The notes beneath the pieces were generated by a model, which was not told where the DNA came from, did no database searches, and worked only from the letters and a program-made list of their open reading frames with translations. Below, one piece after another: positions 1 to 8,964 of a stretch of DNA of 64,000 bases (position 1 is its first letter; each line of letters opens with the position of its first letter). The stretch covers positions 2,604,001 to 2,668,000 of the forward strand of contig OZ244969.1 in assembly GCA_965222725.1 (NCBI GenBank). The letters are read 5' to 3'. The translations under genes and the position numbers were made by a program. Source of the DNA: GCA-2748575 sp965222725 (GTDB lineage: Bacteria; Pseudomonadota; Gammaproteobacteria; Pseudomonadales; Ketobacteraceae).

Positions 1-2007
1 TCTCTGAAAGCCGCCGTCATCTATCGCGCCGTGCGCGAAAACAAGGTCACCCTGGAAGCGGTTGAAAAGCGCGCCGGCGAAGACATTGCCAGGCTGGTGG
101 AAGGCGTTATCCAGATGGCTGCCATCAGCGCCGTCATGAATCCCGCCAAAAAAATCGTGCTGGGGCAGAGCACCCACCAGCTGGAAAACCTGCGCAAGAT
201 GCTGGTGGCCATGGTGGACGATGTGCGCGTGGCCCTGATCAAGCTGGCGGAGCGAACCTGCGCCATCCGGGCAGTGAAAGAAGCCCCGGAAGACAAAAAG
301 CAGCGGGTGGCCAAGGAGGTGTTTGATATCTATGCGCCACTGGCTCACCGTTTGGGTATCGGGCATATCAAATGGGAGCTGGAGGACCTGTCCTTCCGTT
401 ACCTGCACCCCAATGCCTACAAGAAAATCGCCAAGCTGCTGGATGAAAAACGCCTGGACCGGGAACGTTATATCAAAAACGTGATCCGTCAGGTCACCGA
501 CTCCCTGGCAGAAGCCGGCATCGAATCCGAAGTGAATGGCCGCGCCAAGCATATCTACAGCATCTGGCGCAAAATGAAGCGCAAGCGCATCGACTTTTAT
601 CAGGTGTATGATGTGCGCGCCGTGCGGGTACTGGTGCCGGACATTCGCGATTGCTATGCCACCCTGGGGATAGTCCACAGTTTGTGGAAGCATATTCCCC
701 GGGAGTTCGACGACTACATCGCCACCCCCAAAGAAAACGGCTACCGCTCATTGCATACCGCCGTGCTGGGCCCTGAAGGCAAGGTACTGGAAGTGCAGAT
801 CCGCACCAGAGACATGCACGAGGAAGCGGAACTGGGGGTATGTGCCCACTGGCGTTATAAAGAAGGTTCCCGCAGCAAGGGCGACAGCTACGACGATAAG
901 ATCGCCTGGTTGCGTCAGGTACTGGAATGGCAGGAAGAGCTGGGGGACTCCGGCATCAGCAGTGTCATTGCCCAGTTCAGTCAGGACGTGGTGGACGAAC
1001 GGGTGTACGTATTCACCCCCGATGGCCACGTAGTGGATCTGGCCCAGGGTGCCACGCCCCTGGACTTTGCTTACCACATCCATACCGAAGTGGGTCACCG
1101 TTGCCGTGGTGCCAAAGTGAACGGTCGCATTGTGCCGCTTACCTATCACCTGAAAACCGGTGAGCAGGTGGAAATCCTCAAGGGCAGCGATGATTCCCCC
1201 AGCCGCGACTGGCTCAATCCGTCACTGGGTTATATTCAGACACCGAGGGCCCGTGCAAAAGTATTGCACTGGTTCAAGCGCCAGGACCGCGATCGCAATA
1301 TCGTGGACGGCAAAGCCATTCTGGAAAAAGAATTTCAGCGCCTGGATATCGGCAAAGTGGATCTGGATGCCATTGCCGAAGACCTGAATCTGAAAGCCGC
1401 GGAAGATGTTTATGCTGCTATCGGTTCCGGGGATCTGCGTTTGACCCAGATCCTGAATCTGGTACAGGACGACGACGCCGACTCCCTGCAGCAGGAACTG
1501 ATTCCCCTGGATGCCCGCCGGCCCCGTATCAGCCCCCGGACCAGCGATTTTGTGGTGGAGGGTGTCAATAACCTCATGACCAACATTGCCGGCTGCTGTA
1601 AACCGGTACCCGGCGATGACATCATGGGTTATATCTCGGTGGGGAGGGGCATTACCGTGCACCGGGATGATTGCGCTGAACTGAACCGCCTGCGGGAAAC
1701 CGATCCCGACCGGCTGGTGGAAGTGAGCTGGAGCAGCATCGAAGACAAGTTCTACCCGGTGGAAGTGTTTATCCGCGCTTACGACCGTCAGGGCCTGTTG
1801 CGGGATGTGTCCAATACGCTGGCTAATGAGCACGTGAACGTGATTGCGGTAAACACGCACTCTGATCGCAGCGACAACACCGCCACCATGACCATTACCG
1901 TGGAGATCAAAAGCCTGGGCGCATTAGGCCAGTTGCTGGGGCGTATCAACCAGCTGCCCAACGTGATTGAAGTGCGCCGTCATCAGCCCGCCGCCAAAAA
2001 GGGCTGA
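1..2007 (+). CDS. relA: RelA, (p)ppGpp synthetase I (5' end outside window)
   Basis: Ribosome-associated GTP/GDP pyrophosphokinase that makes (p)ppGpp during amino-acid starvation. The frame is open from base 1; 668 residues are visible and roughly 80 N-terminal residues are missing compared with E. coli RelA. Seen in order: a degenerate hydrolase domain in which the usual His-Asp pair reads Tyr-Arg (residues 8-9), the synthetase domain with EFDD at visible residues 235-238 (the RelA-type signature; SpoT has RxKD) and GYRSLHT at 247, a TGS domain, a zinc-finger-like region with Cys532-Cys533, and a C-terminal ACT/RRM domain. The missing hydrolase residues and EFDD separate it from SpoT. mazG follows after 27 nt, a common gammaproteobacterial order. 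Confidence 0.95.
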   Translation, partial: SLKAAVIYRAVRENKVTLEAVEKRAGEDIARLVEGVIQMAAISAVMNPAKKIVLGQSTHQLENLRKMLVAMVDDVRVALIKLAERTCAIRAVKEAPEDKKQRVAKEVFDIYAPLAHRLGIGHIKWELEDLSFRYLHPNAYKKIAKLLDEKRLDRERYIKNVIRQVTDSLAEAGIESEVNGRAKHIYSIWRKMKRKRIDFYQVYDVRAVRVLVPDIRDCYATLGIVHSLWKHIPREFDDYIATPKENGYRSLHTAVLGPEGKVLEVQIRTRDMHEEAELGVCAHWRYKEGSRSKGDSYDDKIAWLRQVLEWQEELGDSGISSVIAQFSQDVVDERVYVFTPDGHVVDLAQGATPLDFAYHIHTEVGHRCRGAKVNGRIVPLTYHLKTGEQVEILKGSDDSPSRDWLNPSLGYIQTPRARAKVLHWFKRQDRDRNIVDGKAILEKEFQRLDIGKVDLDAIAEDLNLKAAEDVYAAIGSGDLRLTQILNLVQDDDADSLQQELIPLDARRPRISPRTSDFVVEGVNNLMTNIAGCCKPVPGDDIMGYISVGRGITVHRDDCAELNRLRETDPDRLVEVSWSSIEDKFYPVEVFIRAYDRQGLLRDVSNTLANEHVNVIAVNTHSDRSDNTATMTITVEIKSLGALGQLLGRINQLPNVIEVRRHQPAAKKG

Positions 2008-2034
2008 TTCCACAGCAATTTGAAAAGAGGCCCC

Positions 2035-2919
2035 ATGAAGCCGAAGATTCTGGACATCAACCTGGACACTGCCTCCGCTTTTGAAAAAGTGGAATACATG
2101 ATGGCCCGCCTGCGGGATCCGCAAACCGGCTGCTCCTGGGATGTGAAGCAGAGCTTTGCCAGCATTGCATCCTATACCGTGGAAGAAGCCTACGAAGTGG
2201 TGGATGCCATCGAGAAAAACAGCATGGATCAGCTGCGGGATGAGCTGGGAGACCTTTTATTACAAGTGGTTTTTCACAGCCAGATGGCCAGCGAAATCGA
2301 CGCCTTCAGCTTTCAGGATGTCGCAAAAGGCCTTGTGGAAAAAATGGTGCGGCGTCATCCTCATGTATTCCCGGAAGGCACACTGGCCAGCCGTATTGAT
2401 CCGGACAACCGGCCTGATGAAGCCCATATCAAGCAACGCTGGGACGACATCAAGCGGGAAGAGAAACTGGCCAAAGGGGAAACCCCTGAGGCTTCCACCC
2501 TGGGGGATATACCCCGGGGAATGGCGCCCCTGAAGCGGGCGGAGAAACTGCAGAAAAATGCCGCCAAAGTGGGCTTTGACTGGCCGGGTCATGAATCCGT
2601 GCTGGAAAAAATGCACGAGGAACTGGGTGAAATCCGTGAAGCCGTTGCTGAACATGATCAGCAGCAAGATGCCGGATCGGATACGGTGGATCACATTGCC
2701 GAGGAAGTGGGTGATCTGATGTTCTGTTGCGTGAACCTGCTGCGCCATTTCAAAAGGGATCCGGAAATGGTGATGAAACAGGCCAACGACAAGTTTGAAA
2801 AGCGTTACAAATTAATGGAAGCCTGGCTAAAGGAAAACGGCGAAGATATTCGCCAGTCGGATCTGGATACCATGGAAGCCGGCTGGCAGGCAGCCAAGTC
2901 GATCAAGCAAGACAGGTAG
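2035..2919 (+). CDS. mazG: MazG, nucleoside triphosphate pyrophosphohydrolase
   Basis: Hydrolyses (d)NTPs to NMP plus pyrophosphate; in E. coli it cleans aberrant nucleotides and lowers (p)ppGpp effects. The 294-aa protein carries two tandem MazG domains, each with the Glu-rich helix pair: EEAYEVVDA followed by RDELGDLLLQ in the first, and EELGEIREAV followed by EEVGDLMFC in the second. A TTG lies at 2020, but ATG 2035 is preferred because AAAAGAGG lies just ahead of it. It sits 27 nt after relA and is probably co-transcribed with it. The stop codon falls inside an 18-bp tandem duplication (2909-2941). Confidence 0.93.
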   Translation: MKPKILDINLDTASAFEKVEYMMARLRDPQTGCSWDVKQSFASIASYTVEEAYEVVDAIEKNSMDQLRDELGDLLLQVVFHSQMASEIDAFSFQDVAKGLVEKMVRRHPHVFPEGTLASRIDPDNRPDEAHIKQRWDDIKREEKLAKGETPEASTLGDIPRGMAPLKRAEKLQKNAAKVGFDWPGHESVLEKMHEELGEIREAVAEHDQQQDAGSDTVDHIAEEVGDLMFCCVNLLRHFKRDPEMVMKQANDKFEKRYKLMEAWLKENGEDIRQSDLDTMEAGWQAAKSIKQDR

Positions 2920-2941
2920 TTCAGGTAAGACAGGTAGTTCA
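2909..2941. repeat. 18-bp-period tandem duplication over the mazG stop
   Basis: The 15-mer AAGACAGGTAGTTCA occurs at 2909-2923 and again at 2927-2941, separated by GGT. The period of 18 keeps the frame and duplicates the region around the TAG stop. It looks like a recent slippage duplication; no function is implied. Confidence 0.85.
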
Positions 2942-3021
2942 TAGTCGTTCATATAAGACAACCCAGTGTCATGCCGGCAGGATAAACGATTTAAACAGAG
3001 GCGGTAAAACAGGCAAAGCAG

Positions 3022-4005
3022 ATGTTAGTGGACCGATTTCAGCGCACCGTTGATTACCTCAGAATCTCAGTAACCGATCGCTGTGATTTTCGCTGTGTCT
3101 ATTGCATGGCCGAGGACATGACCTTTCTGCCCAGGTCTCAGGTGTTGTCACTGGAAGAAACCCTGCGCATCGCCACCGCTTTTGTCGAACTGGGGGTGAA
3201 GAAGATCCGCATTACCGGCGGTGAACCCCTGGTACGCAAGAATGTGATCTGGCTGCTGGAGCGGATCGCTGCCTTGCCGGGGCTGAATGAACTGGTGATT
3301 ACCACCAACGGCTCCCAGCTCACCAAAATGGCACCGGCGCTGAAACAGGCCGGTATCAAGCGTATAAACATCAGCCTGGACAGCCTGCACCCGTTAAAAT
3401 TCAAAAGCCTGACCCGCACCGGTGATCTGCAACAGGTCATTGCCGGTATTGATGCCGCCAGCGAACAGGGTTTTGAGCGTTTAAAACTCAATGCGGTGAT
3501 TCTGAAAGGTCGTAACGACGATGAAATTCTGAACCTGGTGTCCTTTGCCCGTCATCGTGAAATTGATCTGTCCTTTATCGAGGAAATGCCCCTTGGCCAT
3601 ATCAAGGAACACGATCGTGCCCTGGCACTGATGACCTCCGATGAAATCCGCGAACGTATTCAGGAGCATTACGCCCTGACGCCTCTTGAGGAAAACACCG
3701 GTGGCCCCAGCCGTTATTTCCGTCTCGACGACACCGATACCCGTATCGGTTTTATTTCCCCTCACAGTAATAACTTCTGCAGCCAGTGCAATCGGGTGCG
3801 GCTCACCGCCGAAGGGCGCCTGCTGTTGTGCCTGGGCAACGAACATTCCATGGACCTGCGGGCACTGGTGCGTGATCCGGCAGTAACCGACGATGATTTG
3901 AAAGCTGCTATCATTGCCGCCATGGACCTGAAGCCGGAAAAGCACGAATTCAATCTGGAAGAAGAACCCCAGATAGTGCGCTTTATGAATATGACCGGCG
4001 GCTAA
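3022..4005 (+). CDS. moaA: MoaA, GTP 3',8-cyclase
   Basis: Radical-SAM enzyme catalysing the first step of molybdenum cofactor synthesis, conversion of GTP to 3',8-cyclo-dihydro-GTP. The N-terminal radical-SAM cluster motif CxxxCxxC is Cys21, Cys25, Cys28. The second, GTP-binding cluster is held by Cys253, Cys256 and Cys270. The protein ends in Gly-Gly, the conserved C-terminal pair needed by MoaA. At 327 aa it has normal family length. moaB follows after 37 nt, consistent with an operon. The window also encodes a molybdopterin oxidoreductase (57000-59333) that would use the product. Confidence 0.96.
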   Translation: MLVDRFQRTVDYLRISVTDRCDFRCVYCMAEDMTFLPRSQVLSLEETLRIATAFVELGVKKIRITGGEPLVRKNVIWLLERIAALPGLNELVITTNGSQLTKMAPALKQAGIKRINISLDSLHPLKFKSLTRTGDLQQVIAGIDAASEQGFERLKLNAVILKGRNDDEILNLVSFARHREIDLSFIEEMPLGHIKEHDRALALMTSDEIRERIQEHYALTPLEENTGGPSRYFRLDDTDTRIGFISPHSNNFCSQCNRVRLTAEGRLLLCLGNEHSMDLRALVRDPAVTDDDLKAAIIAAMDLKPEKHEFNLEEEPQIVRFMNMTGG

Positions 4006-4042
4006 CCCGCAAAGAACAACACCCCACTCAGGAGAAACAGGC

Positions 4043-4588
4043 ATGTCAGCTGGAAAAGAATTTGTTCCTGTGAATATTGCTGTGCTTACCGTATCCGATA
4101 CCCGCACCGAAGCCACCGACACGTCCGGTGATGCGCTGGTTGAACTGTTGCAGGCCGATGGTCACCAGCTGGCGGACCGCACCATGGTTAAAGATGATAT
4201 TTATGCCATTCGGGCAATCACCTCCCGCTGGATTGCCGAAGCCGGGGTGGAAGCCATTGTGATTACCGGTGGCACCGGTTTTTCCGGCAGAGACAGTACG
4301 CCGGAAGCCATGACCCCACTGTTCGATAAATCCGTGGACGGCTTCGGCGAATTATTTCGTCAGATATCTTGCGAGGAAATCGGTACCTCAACCATTCAGT
4401 CCCGGGCCATTGCCGGGCTGGCCAACAATACCGTGATTTTCTGTGTGCCGGGCTCCACCAATGCCTGTCGCACGGCCTGGCAGGGGGTAATCAGCCAGCA
4501 GCTGAATGCCACCAACAAACCCTGCAATTTTGTCGCACTGATTACTGCCCGTCGCAAGGCGGCGGATCAGTGCGATTCCCGCAATTAG
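4043..4588 (+). CDS. moaB: MoaB, molybdopterin adenylyltransferase family
   Basis: Member of the MoaB/MogA family, which adenylylates molybdopterin before metal insertion. The sequence shows the family's N-terminal beta strand with LTVSDTR, the ITGGTGFSGRD nucleotide loop, the PEAMTPLFDK segment, and a later FCVPGSTNAC loop. Length is 181 aa, typical for MoaB. AGGAG lies about 10 nt before the ATG. It probably forms an operon with moaA. A T-rich stretch follows the stop, with only a 4-bp stem (CCGC/GCGG) before it, so termination here is uncertain. Confidence 0.93.
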   Translation: MSAGKEFVPVNIAVLTVSDTRTEATDTSGDALVELLQADGHQLADRTMVKDDIYAIRAITSRWIAEAGVEAIVITGGTGFSGRDSTPEAMTPLFDKSVDGFGELFRQISCEEIGTSTIQSRAIAGLANNTVIFCVPGSTNACRTAWQGVISQQLNATNKPCNFVALITARRKAADQCDSRN

Positions 4589-4646
4589 CGGTTTTCTATT
4601 TTTTGGTTTTTTATTTTTATTGCCTTAGGGGCAGGAGGGAAAAAGT

Positions 4647-5348
4647 ATGACAAACAACACCACGGCGTCATTAACGCCGGACAAGATCAGTCTGGAAGAC
4701 GCCATCAAAAGCCGGCGTTCCGTGCGGGGCTACAAGAATCAGCGGGTCGCTCAGAGTGTGCTGGACAGCATCTTCCAGCTGGCACAATATGCGCCATCCA
4801 ACTGTAATATTCAGCCCTGGAAAGTGTATGTGGCATCAGGAGAGCTGAAAGAAAAACTTCGCCAGCAAATGGTGGACCGGGTGATGCAGGGCGTGCCTTT
4901 CTGCTCCGATTACGATTACCCGGTCAAGTTCGACGGCGACTATCGCCGCCGCCAGGTGGACTGTGCTGTAGAACTGTATAACAACATGGGCATTGACCGG
5001 GATGACAAAGCCGGTCGCATGCGTGCTTCATTAAGAAACTTTGAAATGTTTGATGCACCTCATGTGTGCTTTATTGGTATGGATAAACGCTTTGGTGCGT
5101 CCGTTGCCATTGATGTGGGCATGTACGTGCAGAACCTGATGTTGTCGATGACCGCCCACGGGGTGGCCAGTTGCGCCCAGGGCAGCATGCGCTACTACCC
5201 GGATCTGGTGCGTGAGGCTTTCAGTATTGATGAGCAGACGAATATTTTGCTAGGCATTTCCTTTGGTTACGAGGACACCAGCGTAGCCGCCAATAAAACC
5301 CGGGTAGGCCGTGACGATATCAGCGAGTCCGTTGTTTTTGCGGAATAG
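4647..5348 (+). CDS. Nitroreductase family flavoprotein
   Basis: FMN-dependent NAD(P)H oxidoreductase of the nitroreductase fold. The N-terminal SRRSVRGYKN segment is the usual FMN phosphate-binding start of the family; the APSNCNIQPWKVYV segment is the second flavin contact. The C-terminal part has the GISFGYED motif common to the family. Length (233 aa) matches. A strong AGGAGG lies 10 nt upstream of ATG 4647. The substrate cannot be told from sequence; quinones, nitroaromatics or enals are all possible. It lies 58 nt after moaB, and whether it is in the same transcript is unclear. Confidence 0.88.
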   Translation: MTNNTTASLTPDKISLEDAIKSRRSVRGYKNQRVAQSVLDSIFQLAQYAPSNCNIQPWKVYVASGELKEKLRQQMVDRVMQGVPFCSDYDYPVKFDGDYRRRQVDCAVELYNNMGIDRDDKAGRMRASLRNFEMFDAPHVCFIGMDKRFGASVAIDVGMYVQNLMLSMTAHGVASCAQGSMRYYPDLVREAFSIDEQTNILLGISFGYEDTSVAANKTRVGRDDISESVVFAE

Positions 5349-5415
5349 CAGGGCCCGCTGAATAAAAATTATCTCTAAAGATATTCCTTTTTCTTTTGAT
5401 CCTTTCTTTGCATTG

Positions 5416-5442
5416 TCATGCCTGTGTTATACACAGGCATGA
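5416..5442. terminator. Inverted repeat after nitroreductase, possible terminator
   Basis: Perfect 12-bp stem with a 3-nt TAT loop (arms 5416-5427 and 5431-5442). It lies 67 nt past the nitroreductase stop. The sequence behind it is AT-rich (TTATTGTAT) but not a clean T-run, so termination is plausible rather than certain. It lies inside the 337-nt gene-free stretch 5349-5685, whose remainder holds the two operator-like repeats listed next. Confidence 0.5.
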
Positions 5443-5499
5443 TTATTGTATCTGCTTAACTCAACCAATCGTCATTTGATTTGGTTCTTTGGGAAAACC

Positions 5500-5538
5500 G
5501 TTTTTGAAAGTAATCTGTATAAACAAACTTTCAAAAAC
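5500..5538. promoter_or_regulatory. 12-bp inverted repeat upstream of fatty acyl reductase
   Basis: Perfect inverted repeat GTTTTTGAAAGT (5500-5511) and ACTTTCAAAAAC (5527-5538) with a 15-nt AT-rich spacer. Arm centres lie 27 bp apart, between two and three helical turns. It starts 186 nt upstream of the reductase ATG. The layout suits a dimeric or tetrameric regulator; as RNA the spacer would be a large loop. No cognate regulator can be named. Confidence 0.45.
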
Positions 5539-5615
5539 TGTATATGTTGCTGGCGTCCCTGTGTAGAATAGGCGCCCTCACGGGAACTGCTTTACAGGCG
5601 CAATGTCTGTGCAGC

Positions 5616-5630
5616 AAACACCGTGTGTTT
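5616..5630. promoter_or_regulatory. Operator-like palindrome AAACAC-CGT-GTGTTT
   Basis: A 6-bp perfect inverted repeat with 3-nt spacer, 56 nt upstream of the reductase ATG, in the place where a repressor would block initiation or elongation. The half-site spacing does not fit the PsrA consensus, so the regulator is unknown. Confidence 0.4.
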
Positions 5631-5685
5631 TGGGATTTATCGTTGCTTTTAATACTTTGTTTGCATTAGGGAAGGAGTCTTGATT

Positions 5686-7197
5686 ATGAGCGATTCGCTG
5701 ACTTCAGCATTGAAGGGAAAAAGCCTGCTGATGACAGGCGTGAGCGGTTTTTTGGGGAAAGTGGTATTGGAAAAACTGCTCAGAAGTGTGCCGGAAGTTG
5801 ACACTGTTTATCTGGTGATTCGGGGTAACAACCGCTACCGCAACGCTGCCGACCGTTTTTACCATGAGATTGCCACATCATCGATTTTTGACCGGTTAAA
5901 ACAGGAAGACGGCGTTGATTTTGCGCAACTCTGTCAGCAAAAACTGCGTTTTGTGACCGGTGAAATAACCCAGGCGGATTTCGGACTCAGTGCCGATGAA
6001 TTCAAAAAGCTGGGTCATTCAATCGATCTGATTATCAACTCGGCCGCCAGCGTGGATTTTCGTGAACCCATGGATTCTGCGCTGAAGATCAATGCCCTGA
6101 GCCTTTACCAGATTGCCAGACTGAGCCATCAACGCCGGATTCCGGTGGTGCAGGTATCCACCTGTTATGTGAATGGTTTTAACAAGGGAGTAATTACGGA
6201 GGATGTGTGGGGCCCGGCCCGCTTGCCCCTGCACAAATCCATCAGTGGCTATTATGAACTGGATGGCCTGATTCAGCGCCTGGCCCGGCAGGTGGAGCAG
6301 ATCCGCGACAGGCAATTACCGGAAAAAGAACAGCAACAACTACTGGTGGAACTGGGGGTTAAAGAATCCCGCGATGCCGGCTGGAACGACAGCTACACCT
6401 TTACCAAATGGATGGGTGAGCAGATCCTGATGAAAGAACTGCAGGGGCAAAGCCTGACCATTGTGCGCCCGGCTATTATCGAAAGCACTCTGAAAGGCCC
6501 GGTGCCCGGCTGGATAGAGGGCGTGAAAGTGGCCGATGCCATTATCCTGGCCTATGCCCGGGAAAAGATCTCCATATTCCCCGGCAACAAAGATGCGATA
6601 CTGGATATTATCCCCGCAGATCTGGTGGCTAACAGCATTATTCTGGCAGCGGCAGAAGCATTATCTGCACCGCGAGCGCATCGTATTTACCAGTGCAGCA
6701 GCAGCGAAGCCAATCCGGTGCGCATCCGGGAAATGATCGCGCATGTGCAGTATGCCGCGGAAAATCATTACGATCGCTTTGAAAACCTGTTCCCCCGTAA
6801 ACCGGAAAAACCTTTTATGATGGTGCCGGGATTTGCGTTCAACAGCATCATCTACAGCTCCTATCATGCGGTAAAAATGAAGAACAAACTGGCGGCGGGT
6901 CTGAATCAGACCAGTTCGCTGCGCGCCCAGAAAAATCTGGAAACGGCGATTCAGCTGTCTTCCATTTTTGCCTTTTATACCCAGCCAAGATACACCTTCA
7001 GCAACAGCAAGCTGGTGTCTCTGGCGGGGCAGGCAGGCGGCAAAGATGCCCACGAATTTCCGGTGAATGCCAAAGAAGTCAACTGGGAGCAGTACCTGTC
7101 TCACACCCATATTGCCGGGCTGGACCGGTACGCTCTGCGGCCCCGCCGTGCCACCGGCAAACCGGAAGTGCAGAAGCGCCCGGCGGAAGTGGCCTGA
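5686..7197 (+). CDS. Alcohol-forming fatty acyl-CoA/ACP reductase (wax-ester type)
   Basis: NADPH-dependent reductase converting fatty acyl thioesters to fatty alcohols, the precursors of wax esters. The 503-aa protein has a Rossmann start TGVSGFLG (residues 17-24), an RGN segment after the second strand, and the catalytic Tyr237-x3-Lys241 of extended SDRs. The middle segment PGWIEGVKVADAIILAYARE and the C-terminal domain match, from memory, the Marinobacter reductase of about 513 aa. A TTG two codons upstream is possible, but ATG 5686 has AAGGAG 8 nt ahead. The flavin monooxygenase follows on the same strand after 213 nt. No wax synthase is present here. Confidence 0.88.
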   Translation: MSDSLTSALKGKSLLMTGVSGFLGKVVLEKLLRSVPEVDTVYLVIRGNNRYRNAADRFYHEIATSSIFDRLKQEDGVDFAQLCQQKLRFVTGEITQADFGLSADEFKKLGHSIDLIINSAASVDFREPMDSALKINALSLYQIARLSHQRRIPVVQVSTCYVNGFNKGVITEDVWGPARLPLHKSISGYYELDGLIQRLARQVEQIRDRQLPEKEQQQLLVELGVKESRDAGWNDSYTFTKWMGEQILMKELQGQSLTIVRPAIIESTLKGPVPGWIEGVKVADAIILAYAREKISIFPGNKDAILDIIPADLVANSIILAAAEALSAPRAHRIYQCSSSEANPVRIREMIAHVQYAAENHYDRFENLFPRKPEKPFMMVPGFAFNSIIYSSYHAVKMKNKLAAGLNQTSSLRAQKNLETAIQLSSIFAFYTQPRYTFSNSKLVSLAGQAGGKDAHEFPVNAKEVNWEQYLSHTHIAGLDRYALRPRRATGKPEVQKRPAEVA

Positions 7198-7228
7198 CGT
7201 TATCCCGTACCTTGTATCCCGATCATAA

Positions 7229-7243
7229 CCCGGCAGCGCCGGG
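7229..7243. other. Small GC-rich hairpin after the reductase
   Basis: CCCGGC-AGC-GCCGGG forms a 6-bp GC stem with a 3-nt loop 32 nt past the stop. No T-run follows, so it may stabilise the 3' end rather than terminate. Confidence 0.45.
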
Positions 7244-7314
7244 CCCGGTGAATCCCTGAAGATCATTGGTCCCGGCGACGCCAGCAGGCAGGTTCCATTC
7301 CGTCATAAAGTGTG

Positions 7315-7328
7315 TGACTATATAGTCA
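7315..7328. promoter_or_regulatory. 14-bp perfect palindrome upstream of the monooxygenase
   Basis: TGACTATATAGTCA is fully self-complementary and ends 82 nt before the monooxygenase ATG. Such compact dyads are typical TetR or MarR operators. The nearby TetR's own sites (8965-8980, 9625-9638) have a different core, so another regulator would be needed. Confidence 0.45.
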
Positions 7329-7410
7329 TATCTTCGTGGCCATGTCGTTATGATCATGCAGTCTTGGTCTTCGGTGGAACAAGACACCAGTACAAGGGTG
7401 GGGGAACAGG

Positions 7411-8886
7411 ATGGCATCAGAACCATTAACAGATGGCAGCGGGCTGCCACGGGTGTGTGTGATAGGCGCAGGTTCCAGCGGCATTGCTGCCTGCAAGGTG
7501 CTGAAGGAACAGCGTATCCCGTTCGACTGTTATGAAAAATCTGATCGAATCGGTGGCATGTGGGCTTTTGGCAACCCCAATGGCATGTCATCTGCTTACC
7601 GGTCACTGCATATCAACACTTCCCGCCGGCGTATGGAATATTCCGACTATCCCATGCCCGATGATTACCCGGATTTTCCCAGCCATTTCAAAATTGCTGA
7701 ATACTTTAACGACTATGTTGACCATTTCCGGCTGCGGGAGCATATCCGTTTCAATCAGGCGGTGGCGCACTGCGAACGACTGCCGGATGGTGTGTGGCAA
7801 GTAGAACTGGCGGACGGAGCTGTCTGTTTTTACGATGCATTGATCGTAGCCAACGGCCATCACTGGGATCCCCGTTTGCCCGAGCCCCGGTTCCCCGGCA
7901 CCTTTAACGGCGAAGAGCTGCACTCCCATTACTACATTGATCCCACCGACCCCCTTGATATGAAAGACAAGCGGGTAGTGATTGTGGGCTTTGGCAACTC
8001 CGCCATGGATATTGCCTGCGAGCTGGGCCATAAAACCAATGCCCGCGAGGTGTACCTGTCCACCCGCAGTGGCGGCTATATTTTTCCCAAATACCTGGGC
8101 TCAAAACCTATCGACGAGCTCTGGCGTCACCCCGGTGAGCAGCCCGGATGGTTTGAACGTTTTGCCCGGGAAACCCGCCTGATGCCCCTGTTCGACAAGC
8201 TGCTGTTACCGGTGTATCAGTGGATGGTGCAGAGCCGTGTCGGCAAGCCTCAGGATTATGGTTTGCCGGTGCCCAGACACAAATTCGGGCACACCCATCC
8301 CACCATTTCCAACGAAATTCATATCCGCATGGGCAGTGGTGATGTGATCCCCAAGCCCGATATCAAACGCCTGAAAGGTGACGCGGTAGAGTTTGCCGAT
8401 GGTTCCGAAGTGAAGGCTGATGTGATCATCTATGCCACCGGCTATAACATCACCTTTCCTTTTTTTGACAAGTCGCTGATTGCAGTAAAAGACAACGACA
8501 TTGCCCTGTACCAGCGCATTGTGGATCCCCGCTTCAATAACCTGTTTTTCCTCGGCCTGGTGCAGCCCCTGTGTGCCATGATGCCCATTGCCGAACAGCA
8601 ATCCAGATGGATTGCTGCCTACCTGACCGGGCAGAATCATCTGCCGTCCCGCAACGAAATGGACCAGGACCGTCTGGCGGTACATCAGTCCATGAAGAAT
8701 CAGTTCACCACCTCCGCCCGCCATACCATTGAAATCGATTGCCCCAAATATACCTACGAACTCTGGAAAAACATGAAGCAGGGTGAAAAGCGGGCCCGTG
8801 ATGCTGGATATCAGCTGCCGGTCAGGCCCAATGCGGAAAAGCATGCCGCGTCCGAGCCGGAATCCCCCCGGCAGGCGACCGCCTAG
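7411..8886 (+). CDS. Flavin-containing monooxygenase / Baeyer-Villiger-like
   Basis: FAD- and NADPH-dependent oxygenase, 491 aa. It shows the FAD-binding GAGSSG (residues 19-24), the flavin-contact segment IGGMWAFGN, the family fingerprint FxGxxxHxxxY at residues 165-175, and the NADPH-binding GFGNSA (193-198). A conserved ATGY motif follows near residue 350. The substrate could be an amine, sulfide, ketone or alkyl chain; position after the fatty acyl reductase favours a lipid-derived substrate, but that is inference. GGGGGAA lies just before ATG 7411. The C-terminal 20 residues are a polar tail. Confidence 0.87.
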   Translation: MASEPLTDGSGLPRVCVIGAGSSGIAACKVLKEQRIPFDCYEKSDRIGGMWAFGNPNGMSSAYRSLHINTSRRRMEYSDYPMPDDYPDFPSHFKIAEYFNDYVDHFRLREHIRFNQAVAHCERLPDGVWQVELADGAVCFYDALIVANGHHWDPRLPEPRFPGTFNGEELHSHYYIDPTDPLDMKDKRVVIVGFGNSAMDIACELGHKTNAREVYLSTRSGGYIFPKYLGSKPIDELWRHPGEQPGWFERFARETRLMPLFDKLLLPVYQWMVQSRVGKPQDYGLPVPRHKFGHTHPTISNEIHIRMGSGDVIPKPDIKRLKGDAVEFADGSEVKADVIIYATGYNITFPFFDKSLIAVKDNDIALYQRIVDPRFNNLFFLGLVQPLCAMMPIAEQQSRWIAAYLTGQNHLPSRNEMDQDRLAVHQSMKNQFTTSARHTIEIDCPKYTYELWKNMKQGEKRARDAGYQLPVRPNAEKHAASEPESPRQATA

Positions 8887-8964
8887 GCTTGCCTGCGGGC
8901 TGTCGGGTTGCCCCGGTTGAAACAGATTGTTCCAACAGGATGCCCGATTGATACTTGCTAAAAT

